NCBI RefSeq assembly: GCF_039614845.1
Contig: NZ_JBDIML010000007.1
Coordinates: 54,624 to 118,623, forward strand
Reading direction: 5' to 3'
Origin: Ornithinibacillus xuwenensis
Lineage (GTDB): Bacteria > Bacillota > Bacilli > Bacillales > Amphibacillaceae
DNA length: 64,000 nucleotides
Shown piece by piece: positions 8,506-17,410 of this stretch. Numbering within the stretch: the first letter of the stretch is position 1; each line of letters begins with the position of its first letter. Below the pieces are notes generated by a model. It was not told the origin of the DNA. It worked only from the letters and a program-made list of their open reading frames with translations, and ran no database searches. A program made the position numbers and the translations under genes.

Positions 8506-8844
8506 ATGCGCGAATTTACTGAACTAACTTCTATATATGTTACGGAGACATTTATCCAAGAACATCCATTAGCTTTTTTGTATATTTCGCAGCCTAATTG
8601 TAGTGTTTGTCACGCACTGTTGCCGAAGATTAAAGAACTAATGACAACATATCCTGAAATTGCACTTGGGCATCTATCTACCACAACTGTAGAAGAAGTT
8701 GCTGGAAGGTTTTCCATTTTTACCGTTCCGGTGTTGCTTTTATTTGTTGAAGGGAAGGAATATATTCGAGAAGCACGCATTGTTCATATCGATATACTCG
8801 ACCAAAAAATACAAAGAATATATAAAAATGTGGTTGGACCATAA
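8506..8844 (+). CDS. Thioredoxin-like protein
   Basis: 112 residues of thioredoxin fold. The redox motif is CSVCH (about residues 33-37, a C-x-x-C), followed by a cis-Pro strand FTVPVLLLF. GGAGGAAGTATA precedes ATG. Probably a cytoplasmic disulfide reductase or bacillithiol-related thioredoxin; partner unknown. The last codons form part of the terminator hairpin for the opposing operon. Confidence 0.85.
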   Translation: MREFTELTSIYVTETFIQEHPLAFLYISQPNCSVCHALLPKIKELMTTYPEIALGHLSTTTVEEVAGRFSIFTVPVLLLFVEGKEYIREARIVHIDILDQKIQRIYKNVVGP

Positions 8845-8856
8845 TCCAACCACATT
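8822..8856 (-). terminator. Terminator of the ytr-like operon, inside the thioredoxin gene end
   Basis: Perfect 12-bp stem AATGTGGTTGGA (8827-8838) / TCCAACCACATT (8845-8856). A-rich left flank gives the U run on the minus strand. The stop codon 8842-8844 of the plus-strand gene is in the loop. Confidence 0.8.
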
Positions 8857-8867
8857 GACTACCATTA

Positions 8868-10199
8868 CTATATCTCTCTTCTCATTGCCTTCAATACATC
8901 AATTTGAGTTGCTCGTTTTGCAGGACGCATTCCTGATAGAATGGTCACCACTAAACAAATCCCTACTGCTATAACAACAAGACTCCAAGGAATAGCTGAG
9001 AACTTCAATCCTTCAGGCATTTCGTCATTGAATGCCATCTCTAAAATTAACGGTAATCCTATATTCACTAACATACTCGTTAAATAGGCAACAATTGTCC
9101 CAATGATGGCACCAATAATTCCAATATAGCTACTTTCCAATAGAAAGATTTTCTTGATTGTTTTGGGATTCGCCCCAATTGCCTTCATAATTCCAATATC
9201 TGGTGCTCTTTCGGTCACGGCCATTGTCATCGTGTTATAAATTCCAATGGAGGCAATGATTAAGGCTATTGTACCGACAAGAATTAAGCCAGCCTTTGCA
9301 ATAGTAAACAAGGTATTAATTTCTTTCATCTCACTGACAACGGAATAAGTAGCATAATTGTTATCCCCTAATTCATCTACTATACCTTGAACAGCTTCCA
9401 GATTTTCCGCATATACTTGAACCTCATCAAACGACTCGACCTGATTACTTTCCAAAGTATCTGGATCAATACCAATTTCTCCACCAGGTGTACCCGTATA
9501 GGCTTCCACTTGTTCGAAAACGTCTTGAGAAATATAGACATTTAAGTCACTCATCCATTCCTTAGTTGGTTCTTCAAGTATCCCAACAACTGTTAATGGA
9601 ATCTCTCTTATCTCATCACTTTCCATGTCCTTTTGAACCGTCATCGTGATTGTTTTACCTACCAGGTTACCTGAATAACGAAACTCTTCTTTCACTTCGC
9701 CCGTTTCTTCATCATAAACATTTTCTTCTGTATCAAGCTTTAGCTCATTTGCAAATTGATATCCAACAACAACCTCATTTGGATTCTCAGGTAATCTTCC
9801 TTCTGAAAGCTCCAAGCCGGCCTTTACCTCAGATGGAAAATAAGTTGAAACCGCCATTGTTCCAGCAATATAATTATCAATGGTGTACGTTGGCATTTGC
9901 CTTAGCTGATTTTTTCTAGTCACAGCCTTCACATTTTCAACCTTTTCAAGCTGTTCAATATCTTCCATGGTTAGTGCTTCATAATTATTACCCTTTTCTT
10001 TACCATAGACATCAATTTGCGTTACAATTTGTTGCTCCATGGTCTCTTTCACAATACTTTGTTGCAGACCATACCCAACAGATGCTAGTACGATTAGAAA
10101 AGCACATCCCATAGCAGTTGCCAGGATTGTCATAAAGGTTCGAGCTCTATTTTTCTTGATATTTTGTCTTATAAAGCGATATTGATCCTTTAGCTTCAT
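8868..10199 (-). CDS. ytrF: ABC transporter permease, FtsX/MacB type (YtrF-like)
   Basis: 443 residues with the MacB/FtsX architecture: one N-terminal helix (residues ~20-40), a large extracytoplasmic domain (~45-290), then three C-terminal helices with the IGIMKAIGANPKTI cytoplasmic loop. Its ATG overlaps the ATPase stop (ATGA). Together they form a mechanotransmission-type ABC unit, usually not a channel transporter. It is the last gene of an operon laid out like B. subtilis ytrABCDEF, where YtrF is of similar length. Confidence 0.85.
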   Translation of the reverse strand: MKLKDQYRFIRQNIKKNRARTFMTILATAMGCAFLIVLASVGYGLQQSIVKETMEQQIVTQIDVYGKEKGNNYEALTMEDIEQLEKVENVKAVTRKNQLRQMPTYTIDNYIAGTMAVSTYFPSEVKAGLELSEGRLPENPNEVVVGYQFANELKLDTEENVYDEETGEVKEEFRYSGNLVGKTITMTVQKDMESDEIREIPLTVVGILEEPTKEWMSDLNVYISQDVFEQVEAYTGTPGGEIGIDPDTLESNQVESFDEVQVYAENLEAVQGIVDELGDNNYATYSVVSEMKEINTLFTIAKAGLILVGTIALIIASIGIYNTMTMAVTERAPDIGIMKAIGANPKTIKKIFLLESSYIGIIGAIIGTIVAYLTSMLVNIGLPLILEMAFNDEMPEGLKFSAIPWSLVVIAVGICLVVTILSGMRPAKRATQIDVLKAMRREI

Positions 10200-10888
10200 T
10201 GAACAACACCACCCTCCATTAAACTACCATCTTTAATCGTGATGGTCCGATGTCCAATTCGTGCAACTTCCTCATCATGTGTAATGATGAGAAACGTGAT
10301 TCCTAACTCTTTATTTAATGTTTTAATAATTTCCAAAACCTCTGTTTCCGTCTCACTATCTAGACTTCCAGTAGGCTCATCAGCAAGAATGAGTGCTGGT
10401 TCAAGTACTAATGCCCTTGCAATACTTACTCGCTGCTGTTGTCCACCGGATAACTCGCTCGGATAATGATCTTTAAAATCTACTAAGCCTACTTTATCTA
10501 GTAAACGATCTACGATTTGTTTCCGATTGGTTTCGTTTTCTCCTTTTAGGATCAGCGGTAGCTCAATATTTTGATAGGCAGTCATACTCGGTATTAGTTG
10601 AAAGCTTTGAAAAATAAATCCAATATGATTTAAGCGAAAATCTGCAAATTTAGCTTCTGAAAAATCCGTAACAACTTCTTCCTTAATTCTAATTTCTCCT
10701 TTTGTCGGACGGATAAATCCACTAATTAAATTTAATAAAGTTGATTTACCAGAACCACTTTTACCAACTATGGACACAATTTCACCTTTATCTACTTGAA
10801 ACGTAATATCGTTCAATACTGGTAAGATTGTTTTTTGTCCCTTTTTCCCCAATTCAAAATGGTGACTAATTTGTTTAACAGTAATCAA
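10196..10888 (-). CDS. ytrE: ABC transporter ATP-binding protein (YtrE/LolD-like)
   Basis: 230-residue MacB/LolD-type ATPase: Walker A GKSGSGKST, Q-loop FIFQSFQL, signature LSGGQQQRVSIARALV, Walker B LILADEPTGSLD, H-loop ITHD. TTG start at 10888 follows GGAGGAGAAAAA; the ATG-like alternatives are further in. Partner of the FtsX-type permease overlapping it by four bases. Confidence 0.88.
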   Translation of the reverse strand: MITVKQISHHFELGKKGQKTILPVLNDITFQVDKGEIVSIVGKSGSGKSTLLNLISGFIRPTKGEIRIKEEVVTDFSEAKFADFRLNHIGFIFQSFQLIPSMTAYQNIELPLILKGENETNRKQIVDRLLDKVGLVDFKDHYPSELSGGQQQRVSIARALVLEPALILADEPTGSLDSETETEVLEIIKTLNKELGITFLIITHDEEVARIGHRTITIKDGSLMEGGVVQ

Positions 10889-10905
10889 TTTTTCTCCTCC
10901 AATAA

Positions 10906-12195
10906 TTACTTAATTTCAATTTCGTATAGCTGTAAACCATAATTTTTCTGTTCCTTAGTCGGATTTTCTATGACAATTTCTCCTTCATACAGGATGTCAC
11001 CAGTTAATAAATCCCCTACTATAACCTCAACTGAATTCTCGTCTTCCAGTTGTGACTCAACTAGGTATACATTATTGTTCTTTATCCGAATAGTTGGGTT
11101 CGTAATTCCTAAATTAGCTAAATCAAAGGTTTGTTTCATTTCCTCTGTTAACGTTTCGATGTTATACCCGACAACGGTCAGGTTCTCTTCTGTTCGTAAA
11201 TTAAAATATGCATACTCCTCGTCAATGAATGCGGTTGAATTGAATGGCGTGTTTTCAATCTGTGTTTTGATTTCATCAGATAGTGCTAGCTCCGTCATTT
11301 CATTTGTAGCTAGATTGTAGACATACACCTGTCGGTTCGTAACCTGATCCTCAATAACCTCTGTATCAACATCCGTACTTTCATTTTCCTTAGATTGAAT
11401 AATAGTCTCCGTACTCTCCTCCTTCATTAAGAAGAGATTTGTTTGAATTCCAATAAAATCAGCATCATTTAATAGTGTAAAGCTGGTTCTCTTCATAACT
11501 CCTTCTGACTCTTCACCAATACCAGTTAACACTGTTTCATCTCCTACCAACTTTTGCGTGGCGATATCAAAGGTATAGACACTTAGCGTATGTTCTTCTG
11601 TTTCTCCATCCTGATGAAACACATCCGTTACAACCTTTAACATTCCATCGACAACCTGAACATCATAGACGTTCATGTACCAATAATCCTTTTGACCTGG
11701 AATCTCTATTTCAAATGATGACGTATCATTTGTTTTTTTATCGAAAACCGCTATATCAAAATAATAATCCTCTGGATAGATGGTTCCCCATCTTTCTTCT
11801 GACTCTAAGTTCGCATAAGCTACGACGTTATCATCCTCAAAATACAAGGCAGGAAGGTCTGGCTTGCTTCGCATAAAGTTGCGATACTCATCTTGCAGTC
11901 TAGTTATCTCACTTGGTTCAAATTTGTTATTTAGGCGTTCAAAGTAAGACTGCTCTTGTAAATACTCCGTACCTTCACTCGTTAATCTTAAATATCCCGA
12001 GGAAGTGCTATCTAGCTGATAATATTCACCATACATCGTTATATTTTCTACTTCACTTTTATCTCCACTTATTGTTTTCAAGACAAAATTCGGATACCTA
12101 CTTGCTGCCAAACTGGATTGAATAAAGTAGGTTGTAAGAACAACAACAATGACAGCAAGAATAGAAATAAGCTTCCAGTATCGCTTTATATTCAT
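10906..12195 (-). CDS. Membrane-anchored extracytoplasmic protein of the ytr-like operon
   Basis: About 429 residues: a single N-terminal helix (WKLISILAVIVVVLTTYFI) with a long acidic domain outside the membrane, rich in beta strands and possibly propeller-like (repeated VYxY/YTFD segments). ATG at 12195 has AGGGTG upstream; an earlier GTG would overlap the previous gene. Not recognised as a named family. Its place between two ABC modules suggests a sensor or accessory of the transporter. Confidence 0.7.
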   Translation of the reverse strand: MNIKRYWKLISILAVIVVVLTTYFIQSSLAASRYPNFVLKTISGDKSEVENITMYGEYYQLDSTSSGYLRLTSEGTEYLQEQSYFERLNNKFEPSEITRLQDEYRNFMRSKPDLPALYFEDDNVVAYANLESEERWGTIYPEDYYFDIAVFDKKTNDTSSFEIEIPGQKDYWYMNVYDVQVVDGMLKVVTDVFHQDGETEEHTLSVYTFDIATQKLVGDETVLTGIGEESEGVMKRTSFTLLNDADFIGIQTNLFLMKEESTETIIQSKENESTDVDTEVIEDQVTNRQVYVYNLATNEMTELALSDEIKTQIENTPFNSTAFIDEEYAYFNLRTEENLTVVGYNIETLTEEMKQTFDLANLGITNPTIRIKNNNVYLVESQLEDENSVEVIVGDLLTGDILYEGEIVIENPTKEQKNYGLQLYEIEIK

Positions 12196-12200
12196 CAAAA

Positions 12201-13034
12201 TCACACCCTTATCTTCTTATTCAATAAGAAATTACTAGTCCATATCGTTCCTGCTAATACGATTAATCCCGTTATCACGACCAAAATAAACAATTCCATA
12301 GGATAAAAGAATTCTGGAAGAACAAATGCTTGCACTAGAATTGGTGATATAAATACTACCACTGCTACTGCCCCAAAAATCAGGCCAAGTATAATTCCTT
12401 TCCAACGAAAGCTTCGTTCAAATAATATAGCAGTAAACAAGACAAACACTGCCGTAAATCCAATCCCATAATTGATAATGAATTGAATGAGGGAAGTTGG
12501 AAAAATAACACGTAAATTATCAAACCCATTAAGGATTTGATCGACGGTCATATCAATCCGAAAATCGCTTGGCACCATCATCCTTAATACACTATTCTCG
12601 ATTGGTAGATAAACTAGTTGTAGCGAAACAAGACCGAGTACCATCAAAAATATTGCCGTTGCCTTCGCATAAAAAACATTAATTCGTGCCGTTGGTAGCA
12701 TTAGTAGTCGATAAGCAAACGTATTTTTACCCACCCAATCCCGATACCAGATAAAAAACACATATATCATGAGCGTTAAGATACAGAATAATATCGGCAC
12801 AATAAACCAGCCGCTTCGTGAAACATCATTAAACGAAAAATATCCATAGTCATGTAAAAATTGCTCCTGTGTGAGGTTTCCATTAACAACCAGTTCCTCT
12901 ACCTCACCCAGATATCCATTAGCTTCTAAAAACACACCCAAGAGCTGTAATACCAATGTCAAGCCGACTAATACAAGGTATATTTTCAGAAACCGACCTA
13001 GCTCAAAATTAACTAACTTTATATATCGCATCAT
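12201..13034 (-). CDS. ABC transporter membrane protein (YtrC/YtrD position)
   Basis: 277 residues, six or so membrane helices with a large loop after the first (residues ~30-75), typical of ABC-2-type permeases. The ATG overlaps the stop of the ATPase gene (ATGATG/TGA), indicating coupling. B. subtilis has two proteins at this position (YtrC, YtrD); here only one permease plus the extracytoplasmic protein downstream. Confidence 0.8.
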   Translation of the reverse strand: MMRYIKLVNFELGRFLKIYLVLVGLTLVLQLLGVFLEANGYLGEVEELVVNGNLTQEQFLHDYGYFSFNDVSRSGWFIVPILFCILTLMIYVFFIWYRDWVGKNTFAYRLLMLPTARINVFYAKATAIFLMVLGLVSLQLVYLPIENSVLRMMVPSDFRIDMTVDQILNGFDNLRVIFPTSLIQFIINYGIGFTAVFVLFTAILFERSFRWKGIILGLIFGAVAVVVFISPILVQAFVLPEFFYPMELFILVVITGLIVLAGTIWTSNFLLNKKIRV

Positions 13035-13720
13035 GCTTGGTACACCTCTCTCATCACGTCAATTACAGATTTGCCTTCGGTCTCACGTACCTCTTCTGCA
13101 TTGAATTCCTTTAACACAACACCTTCATCCAATAAAACCGCCTTATCGATTAAATGCTCGATATCATTAATCTCATGGGTCGTAATAATAACCCCACGGT
13201 CTTCAACAAGATGGCTTGTGAATACTTCCGCTATTTGTTCTCTACTGAAAATATCAATTCCAGAGAATGGTTCATCCATTAGAATATAGTCAACATCCAT
13301 TGCGAGACCTAGTAGCATATTAACCTTTGCTGTATTCCCCTTTGAAAGGGTTGAAATCTTATCATTCAAATCCAGCTTGAAGAATTTAAGCATGTCATTT
13401 GCACGTTTTTGGTTCCAAGATTGATAAAAATCTGCCATAAATTGCATGGCGTCCTTAATTCTCATTTGGGGTAGCATGGTAATAGCATCCGGAATAAATG
13501 CTATTTTTTCATAGCTTCCTTTATGAATTCTTTCACCATCAATAAGAATTTCGCCACCATTAACCGGTGTAAGTGCCATAATAGCATTTAAAATTGTCGT
13601 TTTACCTACACCATTAATCCCAATTAAGCACGTAATCTCTCCCTTATTTGCAGTAAAAGATACTCCCTTTAGTACATTTCTTCTACCGAATTTTTTGCTT
13701 AATTCTTTGACCTCAATCAT
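13031..13720 (-). CDS. ytrB: ABC transporter ATP-binding protein (YtrB-like)
   Basis: 229 residues with Walker A GINGVGKTT, a signature region in which LSGGQ is replaced by LSKGNTAKVN, Walker B YILMDEPFSGID and H-loop TTHE. The LSKGN variant is common in YtrB/EcsA/BcrA-like exporters. It overlaps both neighbours by 4 bp, so the operon is tightly coupled. Confidence 0.88.
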   Translation of the reverse strand: MIEVKELSKKFGRRNVLKGVSFTANKGEITCLIGINGVGKTTILNAIMALTPVNGGEILIDGERIHKGSYEKIAFIPDAITMLPQMRIKDAMQFMADFYQSWNQKRANDMLKFFKLDLNDKISTLSKGNTAKVNMLLGLAMDVDYILMDEPFSGIDIFSREQIAEVFTSHLVEDRGVIITTHEINDIEHLIDKAVLLDEGVVLKEFNAEEVRETEGKSVIDVMREVYQA

Positions 13721-14106
13721 GAGTTCTCCCCCTGTTCATCCTGGAATGTCTCATATTTTTTCTTCACTAAATCTAGTACTTCATCTAACGGAATATTAAT
13801 GGACTGGACAGAAGCTATAAATGAATTTACTGCTTCAACTATTAGTTCCTCTCGTACCACTTTAATAACAGCTTCATCTTTTGTAATACGACTAGGTAAA
13901 TTTCGCTCGGTATATATCAAACCTTGTTCCTCCATTTCCTTATAAGCCCTTTGAGCTGTATTCGGATTAATCTTTAATCTATTCGCTAATTCCCGACGAG
14001 ATGGAATTTCCTGTCCAGGCTCAAAAACCCCCGTTGCAATTTGCTCCTTGAAATGCTGGATAACCTGAATATAAACAGGATCTCGATTGTTAAACTTTAC
14101 ATTCAT
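13717..14106 (-). CDS. ytrA: GntR-family repressor (YtrA-like)
   Basis: 129 residues: winged helix of the GntR/YtrA subfamily (PVYIQVIQHFKEQIATG, PSRRELANRLKINPNTAQRAYKEME) followed by a short dimerisation tail, without a ligand domain. GGGAG eight bases before ATG at 14106 decides the start; the frame also has a TTG further up. First gene of the operon, and most likely its autoregulator through the three dyads upstream. Confidence 0.88.
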   Translation of the reverse strand: MNVKFNNRDPVYIQVIQHFKEQIATGVFEPGQEIPSRRELANRLKINPNTAQRAYKEMEEQGLIYTERNLPSRITKDEAVIKVVREELIVEAVNSFIASVQSINIPLDEVLDLVKKKYETFQDEQGENS

Positions 14107-14145
14107 AGACACAACTCCCAATTTATCTTGGTGATCTCCAATTAC

Positions 14146-14165
14146 TGTATTAACCCCTTAGTACA
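14146..14165. promoter_or_regulatory. GntR (YtrA-like) operator 1
   Basis: TGTATTAA-N4-TTAGTACA dyad in the 5' leader of the ytr-like operon. Read on the minus strand it contains AGTGTA-N12-TACAGT, close to the published YtrA site AGTGTA-N13-TACACT (from memory). Confidence 0.65.
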
Positions 14166-14182
14166 CTGTATACAAAAAAATA

Positions 14183-14202
14183 TGTATTAAGGACTTAGTA
14201 CA
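14183..14202. promoter_or_regulatory. GntR (YtrA-like) operator 2
   Basis: TGTATTAA-GGAC-TTAGTACA, identical half-sites to operator 1, 37 bp away. It lies immediately downstream of the expected transcription start. Confidence 0.65.
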
Positions 14203-14210
14203 CCTCTGTG

Positions 14211-14243
14211 TGTATTATATGCTTAATACAGTTTACCTGTCAA
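14211..14243 (-). promoter_or_regulatory. ytr-like promoter with operator 3 in its spacer
   Basis: Minus-strand -35 TTGACA (14243-14238) and -10 TATAAT (14219-14214), spacing 18, both perfect. A third dyad, TGTATTAT-N4-TTAATACA (14211-14230), covers the -10 and part of the spacer, so the repressor would block polymerase. Confidence 0.75.
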
Positions 14244-14355
14244 CAACTAATTTTATACCACCAAATTCACCTTCAATGACGGCTTTTTCAATCGGTGTTA
14301 TGATAAATAAGGTAAAAAAAGATTAATAGAATCAGTGATATAAAGGAGATTTTCG

Positions 14356-15120
14356 ATGAAGCTCGTATCATGGAATGTAAACGGACTACGCGCCTGTGTC
14401 CGAAAAGGATTTTTAGATTATTTTAATGAAGTAGATGCTGATATTTTTTGTGTTCAAGAAACAAAGCTACAAGAAGGGCAAATCACCCTCGATTTACCGG
14501 GGTATTTTCAATATTGGAATTATGCCGAAAGAAAAGGATATTCAGGAACAGCTGTATTTACAAAGAAAAAGCCACTATCGGTAAAATATGGGCTAGGAAC
14601 ATCCGAATCACAACCAGAAGGAAGAATAATCACCTTGGAATTTGAAGAATTTTTCCTTATCAATGTTTATACACCAAACTCCCAGCGTGATTTAGCTAGA
14701 TTAGCTGTACGCCTAGAATGGGAAGATGCATTATTAGAACATGTAAAAGAGCACGATAAAATTAAACCTGTCATTTTATGTGGCGATCTAAACGTGGCTC
14801 ACCATGAAATCGACATCAGAAATTATAAGACAAATTACGGAAATTCAGGATTCACCGATGAGGAGCGTGAAAAGATGTCTCGTTTTCTTGATGGTGGTTT
14901 CATCGATTCACTTCGCTATTTTCACCCTGATCAAGAAGGGATCTATACTTGGTGGTCCTATATGAAAACGGTAAGAGAGCGAAACATTGGTTGGCGGATA
15001 GACTACTTTATTGTATCGAACCGACTAGAAAATTATTTAGTCGATTCAGAGGTGCATGCATCTATATTAGGAAGTGACCACTGCCCAATTGCACTTGACA
15101 TAAACCTATCATCTAACTAG
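14356..15120 (+). CDS. exoA: Exodeoxyribonuclease III / AP endonuclease
   Basis: 254 residues of the ExoA/XthA family: MKLVSWNVNGLRA, the metal-binding VQETKLQ, GDLNVAHHEIDI, and the C-terminal WRIDYFIVS and LGSDHCPI catalytic blocks are all present. It incises apurinic sites and degrades 3' ends during base-excision repair in the cytoplasm. AAAGGAGATTTTCG before ATG. Monocistronic with a strong terminator. Confidence 0.97.
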   Translation: MKLVSWNVNGLRACVRKGFLDYFNEVDADIFCVQETKLQEGQITLDLPGYFQYWNYAERKGYSGTAVFTKKKPLSVKYGLGTSESQPEGRIITLEFEEFFLINVYTPNSQRDLARLAVRLEWEDALLEHVKEHDKIKPVILCGDLNVAHHEIDIRNYKTNYGNSGFTDEEREKMSRFLDGGFIDSLRYFHPDQEGIYTWWSYMKTVRERNIGWRIDYFIVSNRLENYLVDSEVHASILGSDHCPIALDINLSSN

Positions 15121-15161
15121 GGATTCCTGTCATGTAGCATGAGTGTTTCCTTTGCTAAAAA

Positions 15162-15193
15162 GGCCGATGTTATCTGATAACATCGGCCTTTTA
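15162..15193 (+). terminator. Rho-independent terminator of exoA
   Basis: Perfect 11-bp stem GGCCGATGTTA (15162-15172) / TAACATCGGCC (15178-15188) followed by TTTTAT. Confidence 0.9.
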
Positions 15194-15207
15194 TATTCTA
15201 TAGTTAA

Positions 15208-15339
15208 CGGAGAGTTGATTTATCAAGTGAAAGGATCGTAATCAACGTAAATAATGTATCGGATGCTTACCATCAAATATTAGAAGTCATAAAGGCAAAT
15301 GACTTTATACATGACGAAAAAGCCAATAGTCCATTGTAA
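15208..15339 (+). pseudogene. Startless open frame, possible gene remnant
   Basis: A 43-codon open stretch lacking any start codon, with coding-like composition (segments RIVINVNNVSDAYHQILEV and IKANDFIHDEKANSPL). It looks like the C-terminal scrap of a decayed gene. No family recognised; chance cannot be excluded. It occupies the 440-bp gap between exoA and the metallo-hydrolase gene. Confidence 0.25.
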
Positions 15340-15465
15340 ACTGGAAGATTCTGTGTCAAAACTATGGTTAACAATCCATTTTAACGAATCCGGAAATTTA
15401 CTACGGTAGTGAGCCTCCTCGTACTGAAGCGCTACTAGTCTCACGTTGCCTTTCTTCTCATAGAA

Positions 15466-15526
15466 AAGGAAGCTACGACAGTATGAAACAGAAAAAGTGT
15501 TTTCAAAGTTTCTACGTAGCTTCCTT
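15466..15526. repeat. Long-loop inverted repeat
   Basis: Perfect 12-bp arms AAGGAAGCTACG (15466-15477) and CGTAGCTTCCTT (15515-15526), 37 bases apart. The inner region can extend pairing (GAAAC/GTTTC). No T run follows, so it is not a simple terminator. Possibly a small dispersed repeat or a structured RNA. Confidence 0.5.
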
Positions 15527-15555
15527 GATATGCTTACGGTTATGTCTCAACCGCT

Positions 15556-16503
15556 TTATTGCTTTATCTTCTGAAAATAGTCAATGATTCCAAGTGCACT
15601 CACCTGCATATCCAAATTGATTAATACATAAACATGGTGATCGCCTGGAATAGTAAGATGACTAAGATGCTCCTTCACTCGATTCAATAAGCGCTCGGCG
15701 AGTATGTCATAGCCTTTTCCTTCAGCAATCGCTTGCTGCCCTTCTTCAACAAATATATCTAGCCACTCTGACACTTGATGTAAAGCCACTGTCGTCTTCT
15801 CCGTCATACCAAAATGACCATAGAAAATATAATCTAAATTCATCTCTAACATTCGCTCGATCGATTCATGCATCGCACTTGGGTCAAAATGATTTGGTGA
15901 TGTCGTTGGTAAAAACAAATCCACCCCTTCATGAACCAGTTGCTCATAACGGATTCCAACAGTATCCCCAGTAAACATTCCATTCGTTACAGGATCATAG
16001 ATGCTTAAATGATGCTTTGCATGTCCTGGTGTATCAAGGAATTGGAGTGTACAATTTGGACCAATTTGAAGGAAGTCTCCTTCCCCCTTTTCGATTAATC
16101 TCTCCTCAGGGATTGGAACTATTGGATCGAAAAACTCGGAGAAGCTGTCTCCATAAATAGCTCGGGCTCCCGCTGCTAACTTCCTTGGTTCTACAAGGTG
16201 TCTTTTCCCCCGTGAATGAACCACAACTGTTGCATTCGGGCACTCCTTTAATAATAATCCAGCCCCGCCAGCATGATCCAAATGGATATGTGTCACAATT
16301 ATGTATTTAACCTGATCCAATGAAAAGCCTAGTGATTCTAATCCTTTTTTAACATATTTAACTGAAGGACTTGGACCAGTTTCAATAATGGTTAGATCGT
16401 CCTCATCCAATACATAGGTACCGGTTCTAGATGGAATTCCCATATCAAAACCATCTATTACGAATCTTTTATCATGAAGTTGAATTGGGTCTCTTTCTTG
16501 CAT
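15556..16503 (-). CDS. MBL-fold metallo-hydrolase
   Basis: 315 residues with the metallo-beta-lactamase zinc motif THIHLDHAGG (HxHxDH), a further ligand in DTPGHAKHHL, Asp in FTGDT, and FYGHFG near the C-terminus. A C-terminal helical extension follows (about residues 210-315). The family includes glyoxalase II-like, lactonase and sulfur dioxygenase enzymes; the substrate cannot be assigned. ATG with GGAGGGAGATTT upstream. Monocistronic. Confidence 0.85.
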   Translation of the reverse strand: MQERDPIQLHDKRFVIDGFDMGIPSRTGTYVLDEDDLTIIETGPSPSVKYVKKGLESLGFSLDQVKYIIVTHIHLDHAGGAGLLLKECPNATVVVHSRGKRHLVEPRKLAAGARAIYGDSFSEFFDPIVPIPEERLIEKGEGDFLQIGPNCTLQFLDTPGHAKHHLSIYDPVTNGMFTGDTVGIRYEQLVHEGVDLFLPTTSPNHFDPSAMHESIERMLEMNLDYIFYGHFGMTEKTTVALHQVSEWLDIFVEEGQQAIAEGKGYDILAERLLNRVKEHLSHLTIPGDHHVYVLINLDMQVSALGIIDYFQKIKQ

Positions 16504-16735
16504 AAATCTCCCTCCACTTCTTTTTAATTTACTCTATCGTAGCATAATTTTTTAAAATTACATTCTTAAAATAATAAGAGAGACTTTTATTATCATTTCT
16601 TAACAAAGTAGTATTAACCGCTCCAATGATTGGTATTTCAGGATATATTCCTTTCAATTTCTGTATGTGTTGGCTCGAATATTTCAAACGGAAAAGAAAA
16701 TAATAAGCTTGATTCTTCTTAAGGAGGCTAAAAGC

Positions 16736-17359
16736 ATGATGAATATGAATAATCAGCAGCAGAATCAAAACCTAACAGGTACTTCTCAAATGCCTGCAAA
16801 TATAAGTCATGGTGGACATGAATTACTTGATGTACACGAAGCACTTGGTGGTTTAGTCGGTGGAATGGAGCAGTATGTTATTTATGAACAGCACGTCCAA
16901 GATCCACAGTTAAAAACAATGATGCAACAGCATAAAGCATATTTAACGCAAACGTATAATTCCATTGTTGAAACATTAAAAACCGGTAACGAGCCAAGTA
17001 CAAAAACGCAAACGTATAACATGGCTACCAGCAATGATGTGATTTACGGCATGAAACCTTCTCAACCAAAAAAGCCAGCTCAATCTGTCTCTGAAATTAA
17101 CGACGAGTGTATTACTGGTTTCATGATGGGAATTTTAAAATCAAATGCATCAGCCTTTACCATGACAGCACTAGAATCAACAAACCCTGTCATGAGAAGA
17201 GTTTTTGCGGATAGCATTCCACACGTTATTGAAATGGCTTATGAATTATTCTTGTACCAAAATAAACATCAATATTATCAAGTTCCGCAATTAAAGCAAG
17301 AGGATATGCAAAACTATATGAACAGTTTTGCACCTATTCAAGGGACATTACCTCATTAA
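16736..17359 (+). CDS. Spore coat protein, CotF family
   Basis: 207 residues. The region HGGHELLDVHEALGGLVGG begins a ferritin-like CotF/coat-F domain, with the helix NSIVETLKTG and a second half rich in Met and Gln. AAGGAGG five bases before ATG at 16736 fixes the start; the frame upstream is not coding. Expected in the inner coat of spores made by the mother cell. Confidence 0.85.
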   Translation: MMNMNNQQQNQNLTGTSQMPANISHGGHELLDVHEALGGLVGGMEQYVIYEQHVQDPQLKTMMQQHKAYLTQTYNSIVETLKTGNEPSTKTQTYNMATSNDVIYGMKPSQPKKPAQSVSEINDECITGFMMGILKSNASAFTMTALESTNPVMRRVFADSIPHVIEMAYELFLYQNKHQYYQVPQLKQEDMQNYMNSFAPIQGTLPH

Positions 17360-17375
17360 TTTAAGTAAGATTTTA

Positions 17376-17407
17376 AAAAGGGTGTTCGAGTTGTCGAACA
17401 CCCTTTT
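17376..17407. terminator. Bidirectional terminator
   Basis: Perfect 14-bp stem AAAAGGGTGTTCGA / TCGAACACCCTTTT with a 4-base loop, between the convergent CotF and zinc-ribbon genes. Confidence 0.92.
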
Positions 17408-17410
17408 CCT

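Noticed and set aside
16529..16768. 79-codon minus-strand ORF overlapping the CotF start
   Set aside because: Shadow of the CotF gene start and its leader; no ribosome site.
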